Source of the DNA: Lepeophtheirus salmonis
Taxonomy: Eukaryota; Arthropoda; Copepoda; Siphonostomatoida; Caligidae
DNA length: 64,000 nt
Assembly (NCBI RefSeq): GCF_016086655.4
Contig: NC_052137.2
Coordinates: forward strand, 4,402,001-4,466,000
Direction of reading: 5' to 3'
Within the stretch, counting starts at the first letter, position 1, and every line of letters begins with the position of its first letter. Position numbers and translations under genes: made by a program. This document shows, one piece after another, positions 37,401 through 52,400 of this stretch. The notes beneath the pieces are model-generated. The model saw nothing but the letters and a program-made list of their open reading frames with translations, was not told where the DNA came from and ran no database searches.

Positions 37401-40400
37401 CCAACTGCTTTGATTGCGCACATGGAAATTCGTCAATCACGTACAAGTATCATTTTCTTGACTTGTAATAATTTAGAGAGCTTATGTTCATTTTATTTTG
37501 TAATTCATTGATTATGTGTCAATATATCGAAATATGAATTAATTTCAATCACTCAACCTTCATTGATTATTGAATGGGTAAGTGCTCAGATTTCAATGGA
37601 CTATCTGATAACTTTACAATAGATACTCAAATTTGCTCTCCCTTATTCATGAGCTCGAGAAAACTTTAAAAAACTACAACATTGTTCAAGTTGCAAACAA
37701 AAACAAAATTCTGGACGCATAAATAAATCACAAGGTCAAACATTTGAAAAATTGAAAAATATCAGTATTTTCATATGATGTGTTGCATTTTCAACAATGT
37801 CAAAAGGTTTGCAAATCTGATTATATTTACATAAAATGGACAGAACAAATAATGTTGTATACAAGGAGGTTTACAATAGGTATTATTTACCTATTATATA
37901 ATTATAGTTTAAATTAAATCGTTTTAGTTTAGAATTTTAAAATAAATAAGCAATATACAAATAAAATCTTTTTAATTTTTTCATTGGCTATCTTTAAGAT
38001 AGCGTGTTCGTCCTAGTATATTATTAATATAATTTCCAAGCAAAAATTTCAGAACTTCAACTTATAATAATGAGTTAATATTTTTCTTGTTATGTGTTGA
38101 GGAGGGAAGGATTAAAAACCAAGACTACAGGGTTTTTTTCTCCATTTTAAAATTGTCTCCTAATTTGATTCGAGTGTATAAATTAACGATTCAAGGCTAA
38201 TAATAATAATGCTTGAGTTGACTAAACACTAATTTTATATATAGCATTAGCCTTGAAGAACACTTGCTTCAATTTTTGTGTTACTAAGGTTACGCCATGT
38301 TATATGTGATATGCAGTTAGAATGATTTTTTTTCCTTATATACGGTTTTCACTTAACGTCAACATTGTTGAGATCGCCTATTTTGAAGGCCTAAAAAACC
38401 AAGTTTTATAACAAAGAAAACTCTTTATTCATCAATATTAAGAAAAATAATGAGCTATTAGATGACAAAACGAGACATACAAATATTGTCCTATCACAAT
38501 CTCTTCCTCTATTGCCTAGTTTGATTAAATATCCGACTCTAAAATTTATTAAAAATATGTTATAATATCGTCTTACGGTCTAATTTCTATATCTATACTC
38601 AGTGATGAAAATCAAGTATAGATGGGCATGTTAGAAAAACCGAAAATTAAAATGGTAGCCCTGACAATTTGAAGAATGTTATGTAGGAGAGAAATAATAA
38701 TTTTCATGACGTTTCATTAGATCAGCTACAATCATCTGTGACAAAAGAGGAAGGAGAAAAGGAAATAAACAAGGGCATTGGCTAGTATTACTCCGTTGAC
38801 GATCCCCGATTATACTTTGATTCCAACAAGGACTCCACAACAAATTATCAGGGTTACGCTCAGCCCTTTATGAGAACACATGAACGTTCAAATAGGTTTT
38901 GAATATAATTGAATCTATTTAGGAAAGGATGTTATTTTCTCATGAATTACATAATAATGACAACTGCTAAAGAAAAGAAAATTCATTCTTCACATTAAAA
39001 ATTTCAAAAAAACGGACCAGTTAAAAATTCACAGGATTTTCATTATTATCTATTCTCTTCAAAAATAAAGTTTTGAATCTTTCTCCAGCTGCTGTGTAGG
39101 TTTTTGAGGCAGTTACTCGATTCAGGAGTAGATTAGTTCACTGACATTGGGATTTAGCAGCAGGAGTTTATTTTTGTAAGAGTGCGTCCCTAGAAATATA
39201 GGGCCTAGAGGCCATTGGCCCCACTTTTTTTAAACTAAAAGGAATAATCATTTAATAAAATTATAAGGTTGTTTGACTATGTTTACACCAAATATTTTAC
39301 ATTTTATGTTGTAAAAATATCAATTTTGAGCCCCAAATATGGTGTTATCAATTATGATGTAATTTATGTGGTAAGTAAAAAATTTCTTTAGTCACAAGAC
39401 CTCTTATTTTTAAGAAGGCAAGAATACCACCAACACCATTCATTTTTTACTTGGGACAATGACCTCAAAAACAATAAGGGACGCATTGAAAATGTCAAAT
39501 CTCAGAAGGTTGGACAGTGGTGCATCAATTGTTAAGAGGCGCTGGAGTAGACTTGGGATCTCAGGCTTTAACTGGGATCTGAAAAGAGTATTGAGAAACC
39601 CTTTTACTTCTTAGTAACAAACTTGGTTCTGATATCGAATGGCTACACCCTCACTCTACAATAATAAATCAGTTGTGGGGAATAAATACTGCACTTTCTG
39701 TGCCTTGGCAATTAAAAATTCAGAACACCTCTTCTTTCTATGTCCGTGCAATCGGCAAATTCATTAACAGAGTGGAGGAGATAGTACAGAAAAACTGAAG
39801 AATCACGGAGTGTGATTGGCTAGAGTCAATAGCCTCATGTCACCATGAAAAATTTCAAATAGAAGCCTTGATAACAAAAGTACGCGGCAAGGTACAATAC
39901 CCCAAGGTAAGTAGAAGATAACTTAGAGATCCAATCAATTATAGACAGTTTTGATGATAATGGGATGTAAGTTAAATATATATGAATAAGTTGAGTAGGG
40001 ATGAACTACTTCCATGATAAAGAGAGTCTATTTTTGTCACCCCTATAATTGGAAGGCAACATTACCATTCTATTTTTTTAATTATTATTGATCCATTTGC
40101 GGGACGCACTGAGTGAGGACGAGGGGCGTGTGCGGCCTTGAATCCATCAGTTGTCCATCCCCAAAAATAGAGTGTTAATATTTTGTTTTATAACATTTTT
40201 AATTATTTCGTTATAGTTTTTTAAATAGTGATCCTATCAACATTGATATTAGTTGAAATATTGTTTGTTGTGTGTTTTGAGTATTGGTTTTAATTAATAA
40301 TATGTTTTGTAAGTGAATGAATTTAGGTTTAAAAAAGAAAAAGAAACAAAAGGGGGAGGAATGACTCCCTGGAATCTTTAAAAATGATGTCTTTAAACAA

Positions 40401-43400
40401 TAGAGATGGACAAGTTAATAATATATATATATGTAGCCACAAAACTGATACCTGAGAACCTGAGCATTGTAAACATACAATGAAGAAAACAACACTCATA
40501 GTCTCTTAACGATAATAGTATTCCTCCACGTGTAAATACACCTCCCTCTAAAAACATATCAATACATATTTATTTGTGATTCACTCTTATACAATAAACA
40601 TCTTTAGGTAAGCACACTTTTACATATTTTTAACCCTACAAAAGGTATTGCAATATCTCAGAAATAAAGAAATACATTTTTATACGTTATTTTTGTTGTA
40701 TCTCATAACCTTTTGTCACTCAAGAAACAGAAAAAAAAGGCCGAAATCCGTTGGTAGTAACTAGTTTTGGGGTTCGGTCTGGAAATCCTAAACCGGTCTG
40801 AGACCGTTATATTCAGTCTGGAACGGTTTCATATAAAAATTCGGTCTAGTTCGATTCCAAAAAAAAAAAAAAAAAAAAAAAATGGGTATAGACCGATTTT
40901 ACAATGACGTCATACGAAGTTTAAACAGAGATAGCTCCAATTAATTTTGATCCCATCGTTTCTTATGTTTGTACAGTATTTGATCAGGAATATAGCGTGT
41001 ACTTTTGAGATTTTTTTTGAAAAAATCAATTACGGTAGATCTAGAACAAAAAAAAAGTTTCTCATAATATATGAGACCAAAAACTGTGACACAAAAGAAA
41101 TTGGTCTACAAAGGGAGACCGGAAAAAATCGGACCACGGTCTGACACCGCAGTCTGGACCAAAAAATCGGTCCAAACAGGTCTACAAAAAATCACTTGGC
41201 ACCGATCCAAAAAAAAAAGTATCTCCTCTTCTTTATCACTAATATATCTATTAATGCTTTAATGAACATTGTAGTTGTTGTTTTTGCAAGTTGTTAATTA
41301 AGTGCTTTTACATTAATATACACATTTTTTTTTTTTTCCCTACAAATATTTATTTACTAATTGTAAAACAAAATAATTTTATATTTTGTCAAAATAATAA
41401 AGCAAAGGATATTTGTTTGTGACTGCTTACAAATTATTATTTTTATTATTATACTTTTTGAGAAAGGTGTGTAATTAACAAATAGATCGTGTTTCATAGT
41501 ATGATAAAAAGTTTTTTCGTTTTTTGTTTTTTTTTGCTTCAAGTGACTTTCAACTACATTAAAGTGAATTTTCTTTTTTTTTAACTTTGTTACGAAAAAA
41601 AACAACTTTGACGGTGTTGAAAAACGGGGGAAATATTGAATAAATCTCCCCTTGTTGTTCAGCTATTTTTGCCTCTCCTTTTTCTACAGCTGATATCCTC
41701 CCCTTCACCCTATTTACAGAGTCGTTCAGGTAAATCCAGACTAACTTTAACTGCATCCTGATCAATAAGGGAAGTAACTAGAGGTTTAAAAATTATTTTG
41801 CTTGTTCTAATAACGCAAAATAAATAATTCATTCTGTTTGGTTACCATTTTCACGAATCATTCGCGAATACAATGTCTAAAGCATTTGCAGGCATTGACC
41901 ACGTCCGCAGGGGAGACTATGTTCGAGACTTGATGATGGAAACCTTCAAGGAGTCGATTCTTTTGTGTGAATTGGCAGGGATATTCCTCTCTAGTTCACC
42001 CTAAAAGAATTCATAGGTGTGTGTTGAAATGACACTTTCTCTTCCTTAAATAAGTTTTGGGTCTTGCAGGCCTTTTGAGAGGAGACTGAGTCTTGGTAAA
42101 ACAGAACTCTATACACTTGCCCTCATCTCTAACTATCTTGAAAACACCATTGAGGACTATTTACATCCATTTTACAAATTATAACTTTTCAGGGGCGTTC
42201 ACAGGGGTGAGCTGGAGGGGCTGGGACCTTTCTCAAATCAAGGAATTTTTGCTTTTTACTATTTTTTTTTCTTCATTCCGGGAAATTATGAAGTAGATTA
42301 AAAAAATATTAATATTTGATTTTTTTTTTTCAAAAAGTTAAATGTTTTGTGGAGGATTTAATAAATTTTTTTCCAAAAAATTTATGAATAGAAATTTGTT
42401 TGACAAAAATTTAATTTTTCGTAAATATCCTTAGATTTTTGACTTTTTTTTTTTTCTAAGAAATATAATATTTGAAATTTAATTTTGAAATATTTTTTCA
42501 AAAAACTTATTTTGTTGGAATAACTAAGGATTTTTGATTTTTTTTTACAAAAAATGAAATACTTGAAATTTCATTTTTGAATTTTTTTTATATAAAAAAA
42601 TATATTTTAGTGAATAGCTTTGGATTTTTGAATTTCTTTTTCCTAAAAGATTATTTTTTAGTGAATAAGTATGGATTTTTGATATTTTTTTCCAAAAAAT
42701 GTTATTTCAAAATTTTTTCTAATTAAATAAAGTATATTTACCAAAAAATTTATTCATCAAATATTTTAAATCTAATTTTACAAATTTTTTGTGACTAAAT
42801 ATAGACTTCTTGATTTTTTTTTTTCGAAGTAATTCTAAAAACCTCAAAATATAAACCTACAGACCCCTCCGCCTTACTCTCACTCTCATTGTCACTCACA
42901 TCGACGCTGTTATTTCTGACAGATCGCGATCTTATGTCGTCGAACAAAATTTAATCCCTTCAAAAAGTGGACCGCTTTTTTTTTTTTTTTTTTTTTTTTG
43001 TCTCAATTTATGGACCATTTTACTAGTCACACCTTCTTTTAAGAGTAGTACAAAGAAGTATGATAAAAAAAGGGGACAAATGTTGAATAAACCTCCCTTT
43101 GTTGTTCGACTGTTTTTGCCTCTCCTTCTTCTTCAGCTGACATCTTCTTCTTTACCTTATGTATACATACTATTGTTATTCTTGAGCCTATGTGAAATTG
43201 AGTCATTTTACAACAAAAAGAGGAAATCATTTCCAAATGAAGATTGGTATATGTTTTTTGTTTATTTCATTAGACAGACTTGGAGTTCTTCCAAGGTGAA
43301 AAACAAAAAAGTATTTTTTGTACCTCTATATACCTGCACTACAAACTCTTTTAAAAAAGAATGAATATCTTAAATATTTCAAATTTTTGTTCTTCCGAGT

Positions 43401-46400
43401 GGTCCATTAAAATCTGAACACTTTGAATTTGAAACTTCAACAACACATAATTAACTAACTAACAATAGAATTTCAACAAAATTAATCCTATAAATAGATA
43501 TGTGCCTGAGCTCTTGTAATCATTAATGTAGCCGTCCTTAGCTGCAATGATGGCTTCCAGGCGGCAGTGGAAGTCATAGCACCTGCCTTGGATGTAATCC
43601 TCTGTCATGGCGTCACAGTATTGGCTGACAGTGGCTTTCAGAGCCTCTTTTTTTGGATGACGGACACTGCAGGCCTTATTCTCGACATGCACCTTAAAGT
43701 TGTAGTCGAGGGGGCTGGCATCAGGGCTAAAGGGGGCCAAAAGTGTCAAAAAAGAGTTTAAAATAACTCAAAAGATGTTCTAACGGAGAACATCGGGGTC
43801 TTTCATTCTGATGTCAAAAGTAGGCTCTACACCCTCGCAAGGTTCTTTCCAACCATTTTTTTGATAGCTCTCTTTTGAAACTACGAGATCTCTTGCATGG
43901 ACCCTCATGTTCTTGAGGGGATTGGCCTACACTATTTCCATAAATTCCTCCGGATCAAGTTTTATCTTTTTGACAGAGCCCTTCCTCCTCTCCAACTTTT
44001 CGGCCTTGCTGACGGCGTAGTCGAAGTTCTATAGCCTTACTATGCCGATCGAAATCCTTTTATCATCTCTACATATTTCTTTCTCTGTAGTAATATTTTC
44101 TGAGCCTGTTTATAAACCCGAACATAAGTTTTTATTATAGATAAAAAAAGTTTTATTCCGAACATACATACATATATGCCTGTTTTTGAGATGTACTAAT
44201 TTTCTGTGAAAATTTGATCTTAAATTTGATCTCGTGAACCAAGTTTTGTGTATTTAAAATGTTCAACAATTGATTTAAAAGACAATTCTTAAGTCAGAAT
44301 GACTAATTGTAATACTATTATCAACTCACTAAAATAATACAGAAACACAGTTTGAACGTTTAGTTAGAATAAAGTTAATTACAAATCAATTATGTATATT
44401 ACATAATATGTAGGGACACATTAGTCTATGAAAAACCTAATGAGTGAATTACTCTTGTATCAGATGTTATCACGAATTATTATAATTACATTAAAGATCT
44501 CCATTATGTAAATCAATTTCTTTATCTAAAAATTTGTAGGAGATTCAAGGGTTGGGGGATATAGTCCTAAAATGTTGCAAATCAAGTCGTCGATTTTCGA
44601 TAGAGACAAGCCAACGGATGTATTCAGCAGGTTAGGAGTCTTGCGCATCACTGTGTATAGGGCCATGGAAATCTACAACGACACTGGAGATTATATCAAA
44701 CGTACTGCAATAGCAGATCGACCCAAATTTGGTTATTCTGAAAGTTTGGTGCAAAATATTAAAACCAAAGTGTAGGAGAACCCAATAACTTCGGTTCAGC
44801 AACTGAGGTAGGGAGTGAGTCTGGACCAAAGAATGGGCCCCCTTCCACACATGTAACACTATCCAAAGCTACCATCAAGCCCATACCTGAATCTTCAGGG
44901 ATATTTTTGGGAACGTGCCTGGAGCAGAAGACCTTTGCTATCCAACAACCAAACATGGAGTCTCTAAAAACACTTATTGACCTCCACTGAAACATCATGT
45001 CTATTGACATTCTGATGTCCACCTGAAATTCCTTCTGTCACTGTGGTGAGGCCTGAATCTTTGAAAAATGAAAGGGACAAGACCAGTTTCATCGCTAGCC
45101 CCTAGAGAGTGAGAGAATTTGAAAGGGCATATCAGTGCTGTCAGGGAAATTTTACAATGTTATAAGTATTACATCCATTTTCTTAGATGGGTATAGCTGT
45201 ATTTAATATTTACTAAAAATTATAAGTGATTAACAGGCTAATTAATCTGTAATTGGCCAAATTTCCTATCAATTTTATTGCCAACTTTTGATGTTTCTAC
45301 TTTTTTCACCTAATAGTCATTAAAATCTGAGTACTTTGAATTTTATACTACAACAAGATATAATTTATTAATTAGCAGTAAAATTTAAACACATTTAGAC
45401 TATAAATAGATGTGTGTCTGAGCTCTTTGAATCATTAATGTAGTTGCCCTTAGCAGCAATGTTGGATTTCAGTCGGTGTGGGAAGGCCTAACACCCGCTG
45501 CGGATGTAGTTCTCTGTTATTACTTCCCAGTGCTGTCTGACAGTGGCTTTGAGGACCTCAGTGTTTGAATGACGGACACTGCAGGACTTCTCCTCGACAT
45601 GCATCCAAAAGGTATAGTCGAGAGAGTTGGCATCAGGGTTGTATGGGGCCAAAAGTGCAAAAGAACTCAATAGGTTCATTCAAAAGAGTCTTGCAACGGA
45701 GGAAATTTGGTGTCTTTCTTTTCGGGTGTCTTTTCACCCACTTTTTGATAGCTCTTTGGTCAGTCTGGTGTGAAATCCCAAGATCTCCTGCATGGACCCT
45801 CATTGACTTGAGGTGATTGCCCTTGGCTGTTTTTTTAACACCTCCGGATCCAGTTTGGTCCTTTTGACGGACCCCTTCTTCCTCTCCAACGTTTCGGACT
45901 TGCTGATGGAGTTGACAGTGGTCGTCGAGACGTTCAACTTCTTAGAGTGCATAAATGGAAATTCCCTCACGTTCAAGTGTATTTTTCTCGACTAGTACGA
46001 AAGTTCGAGAGCTCAGTTTTGTTTTGTTTTGTAACTAATTGTAAATGCTTTAATATATTTATATATGAATTAATTTCAATGACTCAATCTTAATTCATTA
46101 TTGAATTAGTAAATTTTCAGATTTCAATGGACAATACGCTATAAATTTATTTTATAATCTAAAAAAAAGCAAAGGTATATGAATTTAAATATAATTGTAA
46201 TATTTTCTTTGTTCTAATGCTATTTCAAATGTAGAAGGTTTTCCTCTTTATAGGAGTAATTCATTTTCTTAACTCAATTTACCATATGCCTCACTCCCGC
46301 CTTCTACTCGCGCTCATACAAAAAACCCATCGTTACCAATAAGATACACGGTGTTATCTTTATAACAAAACAAAATAAAGTGTTTATTTTGTTATTTTAT

Positions 46401-49400
46401 TTTATTAATTATTCACGTTGAAAATATTTCTATGAAAATTTAATTTAAAATATATTTTTTTTATGGGGCTTTTTTTGGAAAACATTTCAAAAAAATACAC
46501 AAAATTTAAAAAAAGAAAATAAATTTTTTTAGAAAAAATTTGAAAAAAAATCCACAGTCGACTGTTTTAGAAAAAAAAAATTTAAAATTTTTTTTTGTAA
46601 AGAAAACTTCAAAAATTACTATTTTTTGAAAAAATTCTAAAAAAAGTTTTTACCCTATTTTCACATAAAATTTTTCATCCTAAGCAAAAAAAAGTTTAAA
46701 GTTAAAAGTAAAAATTCATTATTTTTTTCAACCCATCCCCTCCGGATGCCCCTGTAATTCCACCTTCGGAAGAATTTTTCTATGTACATATATACATTAT
46801 ACAATACATAGCAATATAGTACAAATTTACATAACGTTCTGACCAGCTACACAGTACATATATACTTGCAATAAGTAAGATAAATTGTCATTAGTGGACA
46901 CATAAATTTCAATTGAAGTAATAGATTGTATAGGACAAGTTATAAATGTATACAAGGAAGAGGGTTAGAGATTAATTATCTGAACGACACCATTGAGGAC
47001 TATATACATATTACATGTAGTAACTCTCCCTTACTCAGAATCTCATTGTCACTTTCATCGATGGAAACATATGAATTAGTGTTGAGACTCGGTCCGAGAC
47101 AGAATTTTTTTTCAGTTCGATCTTCAGTGATTTTTTTGTAGACCGATTGGAACCAACATTTCTGCACAAAGCGCGATCTTAGAACGTAGAAGAAAAATGA
47201 ATCATATTCAAAAGTTGGACCGTTTTTGTTCGGTCTCAATCTATGGATCGTTTTTCTCGCCACTCCTGATTTATGAGAGTACAAATAAGTCGTGATTGTG
47301 GCGAATGTACATGCATTATTTGAAAGATAAAAATATTCAAAAAAATTACCAATTTTATGACGTAATAAGTGTAAAATATAAGAGAAGAACCCTTATAAGG
47401 ACGCTTTAACGTCAGGTGTCACTTGTTTATAGATGCATCGTGATATTATTGAGGTAACACTCCACAGGATTTAAACGATAATTATGACTGTAACATTATG
47501 AAATGTAAAAAAAAAAAACAAGCTTAAAGTAAAGTTTTTATCTCAAGAAAATGATTCCATATAGAAATTTGAATATTCCCACATATATTTGACTCCTTCT
47601 TATTGTTTAGAATTTGAGATCCTGTCAGGTTCTGATGGGATAGAGGGATCCCTAGTAGCTATTATCGCAAATCAAACAGTCCTCATACATTGATTATCAA
47701 GTGCGTTGAGTGTCCGATGACAATAGGCTATTCATACAATACTAGACACCTGTTAGCAAAGGCTCAAGCGCGCCCGCTTCAAATGTGGTATAAGAACTGA
47801 GAAATTACTACAATGACAGAAAAAAAGTTCATACACACATTCATCATATTTTTATAAAAAAACACCCATTTATTAGATTCAAATAGTTGAATTGTTACTT
47901 GTACCTAAAAAAAGAGACCTGTGATAGGGTTGATATTGGAATTGAATTGGCTATCTGGCACTTAACTTAATAATCTTCTTTTCTTCAGATTTTCAATGCA
48001 GGGATGCAAAAATTATGACCGATCAGGGGAGTCCGCAGGATTATAAATACATATATATGTTTTTTTTAAATGAATAACTTTTTCTGTTTTCAATTTCAAA
48101 AATTAAAATTTTTCCTCCGTCCCAGGATTTGTTGAAATGACAGAAAAATTTAAAATTTTCTCTAAATAATTTTTGCTTTGTCCCGGGATTGAAAAAAATC
48201 AAATGACATAGTTTTAGAAAAATAAATCTTCCTTTTCTCAACTTCAAAAAAAAAAAAAAAAAAATTTTGATTTACAAAATCCTACCCGTTTTCAATTTCA
48301 AATTTTTTAATTTTTGTTTCTGTATTAAAACAAAAATTTTCTTCTAAATGCATTATTTTTTTTTTATCTAGTTCAAAAGCTTATTCACATATTATTTTTT
48401 TTGGAGGGGGCAGCTTCAGCCCCTCCTGTGGACGCTCCTGCTGATATAATTTGTTGTCTCAAAGTATCTTGATTGTACCAATCTTCACAATATTTAAAAC
48501 ACACATCAAGTTATTAATAATTCGTTTAAAGAATCGGCCTAGATCGATCTTTTTCGTAAGACCAATCCAGACTGAATTTTTCTTTAAGATCAATAATAAC
48601 CAAACTTCTTCAAAGGACTAAATTAGTCTCAGATCGGTCCAGGATTTTCACACCCAACACTACGACGAATCTACAGAACTACTCTATAAAATTGATAAAT
48701 GTAAAATATACATTGATAATATTTACATAATTGAAATTGCCTCGACATACTTTAATTCATGTCACAGTTGTATCCTTAATTTGATTTTCATTTGCTTGAA
48801 TTATTGTAATATGTATTAGTCTTTTTAGAATCAATGCCATGAAAGAAGACGAAGGAGGCCTTTATCCCGTAACAAGGATTTCCTTGTACAAGCTCCATCT
48901 ACCTAGGGATGAAGAAACTGTTATTGCTCTCAAGATATGGTATCCTTCTACTCCTGAGGACGACTCCTTTTTCCCTGGATCTGATGGTGAAAGGGAGTCT
49001 TTAAAAGATATAAGCCAATCCAAATATCCCGGTGATTCTCTTTCATCTTTTCCCGCCATTTTGGAGTATATCCCTTATCGACATTCAGACTTTACTGTGC
49101 AAAGAGATGAGTCTCGACATCCATGGATGGCGTCGCATGGTTACGTTGTTGTGAGAGCGGATCTTAGAGGATCTGGGGATTCGAATGGTCTCTATTTCGA
49201 TGAGTATACAGAGATTGAGCAAGAGGATGGGGTTGATATCATTGGTAATTGAGATCATACCAACAGTGGAAGAAATAAATAATGAATCCCTTGCCGATTT
49301 TGTAAGTTTGCCTACTGATAAAGATTATCTATGGGAGTGAGGTCTAGAGACTGGATAGCCCACTCCATGACCTTCATGCACTTCTTCTTGAGCACCTCCT

Positions 49401-52400
49401 TTGTTGCCATGTTGCGAATGTTTTGGCGTGCTGGAATACCCATTACACTACCCATTTTCAGTGCCTTTTGGTTCTTCATACGAGGTGTGTTCAAACAGTA
49501 AGGGGACTTTTCAAATTTCGCGAGCAACGTAAGTTTGATATACGAGATTTTTTTTTTCCTTTGTTTGTACATTCGAAAAAAATTCAACTTATATATATTG
49601 TTTAAAGGTATATGATATGTTTAGTTTGCTTATGAGAGGGTTAGAACCATTTTGTGTGTCGGCGATTTTTTGCTATTGAAAAACATGGATCAAATATTGA
49701 GTAAAAAATTAAATTAGGTGCTTCCAAACACTTGAAATATTGACTTGGTCTACGGTGAAACTGTTCTGAGGAAAAAAAAATGTCCTACAAACTCTTATAA
49801 GATGCCCAAGAAGATGCCAATGCCAAACCTCATTATAGACGCCCAAGCACCTTGAAGCAGTGAATATATTGATTTTAGACAGTCGAATGGCTTTCAAAGA
49901 AGTTGCTGAGGATATTAACATATCGGTTAGCTCGTGCCATGATTTTTTAAAAATGTTTTGGACAGAGAAGTTTGCTACAAGACTGCTTAATTTTGACAAA
50001 AAGAATCATCGCTAATGAACTGTTTACAGACGTAAATGATAATCCTGATTTGCTCAAAAGGGTCATAACTGGTGATGAATCATGGGTATATGGTTATTTA
50101 AAAAAAACAAAAAAAACTGAAGTGACCTATGAAAGGAAGGATAGTAAAAAAATTCTAACCATTATGCCTTTCACAAACAAACTAAACATATTATATAGCT
50201 TTAAACAATAAAGATATGCTGTTGTTTTTTTCGAATGTATTAACATAAAAAAATATAGCATAATAAATATATGTGCATTGCTCGCGAAATGTGCACAGTA
50301 GCTTTACTTTTCACATACACTCACTGTTAAATAAGCCTAGCATAAAAAAAATAGACGGTTATTCTTTGTGTCAGAACGAGATTCTTGCAAAATCGGCGAG
50401 GGATCAATTACTTATTTTCTCTACTAGATGTATATTATGATAATTACTATCTTGATTGTGAATTTCATAGAATGGTTAAAGAAGCAGTCTTGGTGTAATG
50501 GACGGATAGGAATGTATGGAAAATCATGGGGTGGATTCAATGGTCTTCAGATTGCTTTTCGGGAGCCCAGTGGACTGGCCTCTGTCATATCCATTTACTC
50601 TACAGGTTTCAATATATTTTTTATATTTTATATACATGTTGTGTACAACTATGTACAAATTGTAACTTGTACAAGTTACAATTTGTTGGTTTTATTACAC
50701 ATTTTTTAATTACAACATCGGTCATTGTAATTAACAACTTTACATGAATGTTCTCATTTTATTTGTATCATGGAATTCTAGACACATGGCTTTTTTTTTA
50801 TTTCCCCTTTTGAAGGAATGGAGCAATGTTTACTCTTTTTTTGACCAATCACTCTTTTCCTATTTCCCTCCTATGGGAATAAAAATTCTGTGTGACTACT
50901 CCAGGTTACTAGAATTCCATGATTTGAATCTATAAACATTACACAACTATTAAGTATCTATGAATGATAGAACCATGGGTATTTTAATTATAGAATGTCC
51001 CACAGAATTTCATTAATAATTTTTATATTTAAAATGTTGGAATTCCAAGCCAAATCAATAACTCAAAAACCGCATCATCTTTGATTTTTTTCAAATTTAT
51101 CACATATTTTAATATTAGTTCAAAACCAATAAATCCAATATTTTAGCCTTTTTTGTACTCCAGTTCAGGATTTAGAGGCTTCTAAAGTTTCGGCCTCAAC
51201 GCCGCCTGCCCTATTTTTAAGGCGCTATGTTTTAAATGTTTTTAGAGATGACGATCTACTTTTAACACCATTTAATAGAGAATTATTTTAATGTATAAGC
51301 CAATGTTAATAAAAATATAAGGTTATAACATTCCCCATATACGCCTGATGTTTAACTTCCGCCACGCTTTTTAATATTGACGTCATAGTGTATGAGTGGT
51401 TACGTGTTTGGTCAAAATTTGTCTATCTTGCCTAAAAGGCGATACAATCTTTCAAATTTAAAATTCTAGTAATAGTGACGTCATAGACTATGATTGGTGG
51501 GTGTTTTGTCAAAAATCTTACTGTTTTGCCCAAGTGTTTTAGCTGTAGATTAAAACCTTTATTTGACTTAAGATACTTAATTTACCCTCGATATCGCCTC
51601 TTTACTACAAGTGCATATTAATAGTTCAAATTATAAAAGTTTGATGGAAAAAATATAAAAAACTAAAATTTAATATACTGATTCTGTATAAAATAAGCGT
51701 AGAAATAATAATTGTTCAATACAATGTCTGAAACAACAATTAGGACATACCAAGGCTAATAGAAATTCAATGTTATGCCATCATGTGATCATGCTTTCTT
51801 GTTGACATCATAGAGTAAATTAGCAGTACTTAAACAGTAACAGTCAAGGAAGCCGATATTCTGTTACTCTTGGTAACAGTTATACTCTTTGACGTCACTA
51901 TTAAAAAGCTTAGTGGAAGTCAAATATTTGCAGCAAAAGGGTTATGGTAAAACCGTGGGGCGTACTATCTTTTTTCCCTTTTGGTTGGATAGAGTTGCAT
52001 CCATTAGATATCACTACATATTTTCGTTCTACAACTAATTCATCTGACCTAAGAAATTGAAGTTAACATATTTTTTATAAGTTTACGTGGCGTGGCAATA
52101 TAAAAAAAATATTGAACAAAATTCAAAGAAAAGGGAAAATCTCAAAAAAAAGAATTGACTTCATGTACTTATATGTACATACTGCCCAATTTCTCATAGA
52201 CATATATGATTCAATCATAAGCTTTGATTTCAAACTATTGGGAGAAGTTGAAGTACCCAATAATTTTAGTTATAAGAGTTATGAACCTTTATTTGATTTA
52301 AAATACTTGATTTGACCCCAATATGGCTATTTTCAAACAAAAGCCAACAGTTTATCATTCTCTAATTATGGCAATCCTTTTTTGGGGAACTTCGAGTATA

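Noticed and set aside
40947..41262. Two short plus-strand frames
   Set aside because: They fall in the GGTCT/GGACC repeat and do not survive in related stretches.
43080..43364. 94-codon plus-strand frame with hydrophobic start
   Set aside because: It is opposite the coding-like minus-strand repeat and is a shadow of it.
48862..49059. Minus-strand frame over hydrolase exon 1
   Set aside because: Shadow of the clearly coding plus strand.
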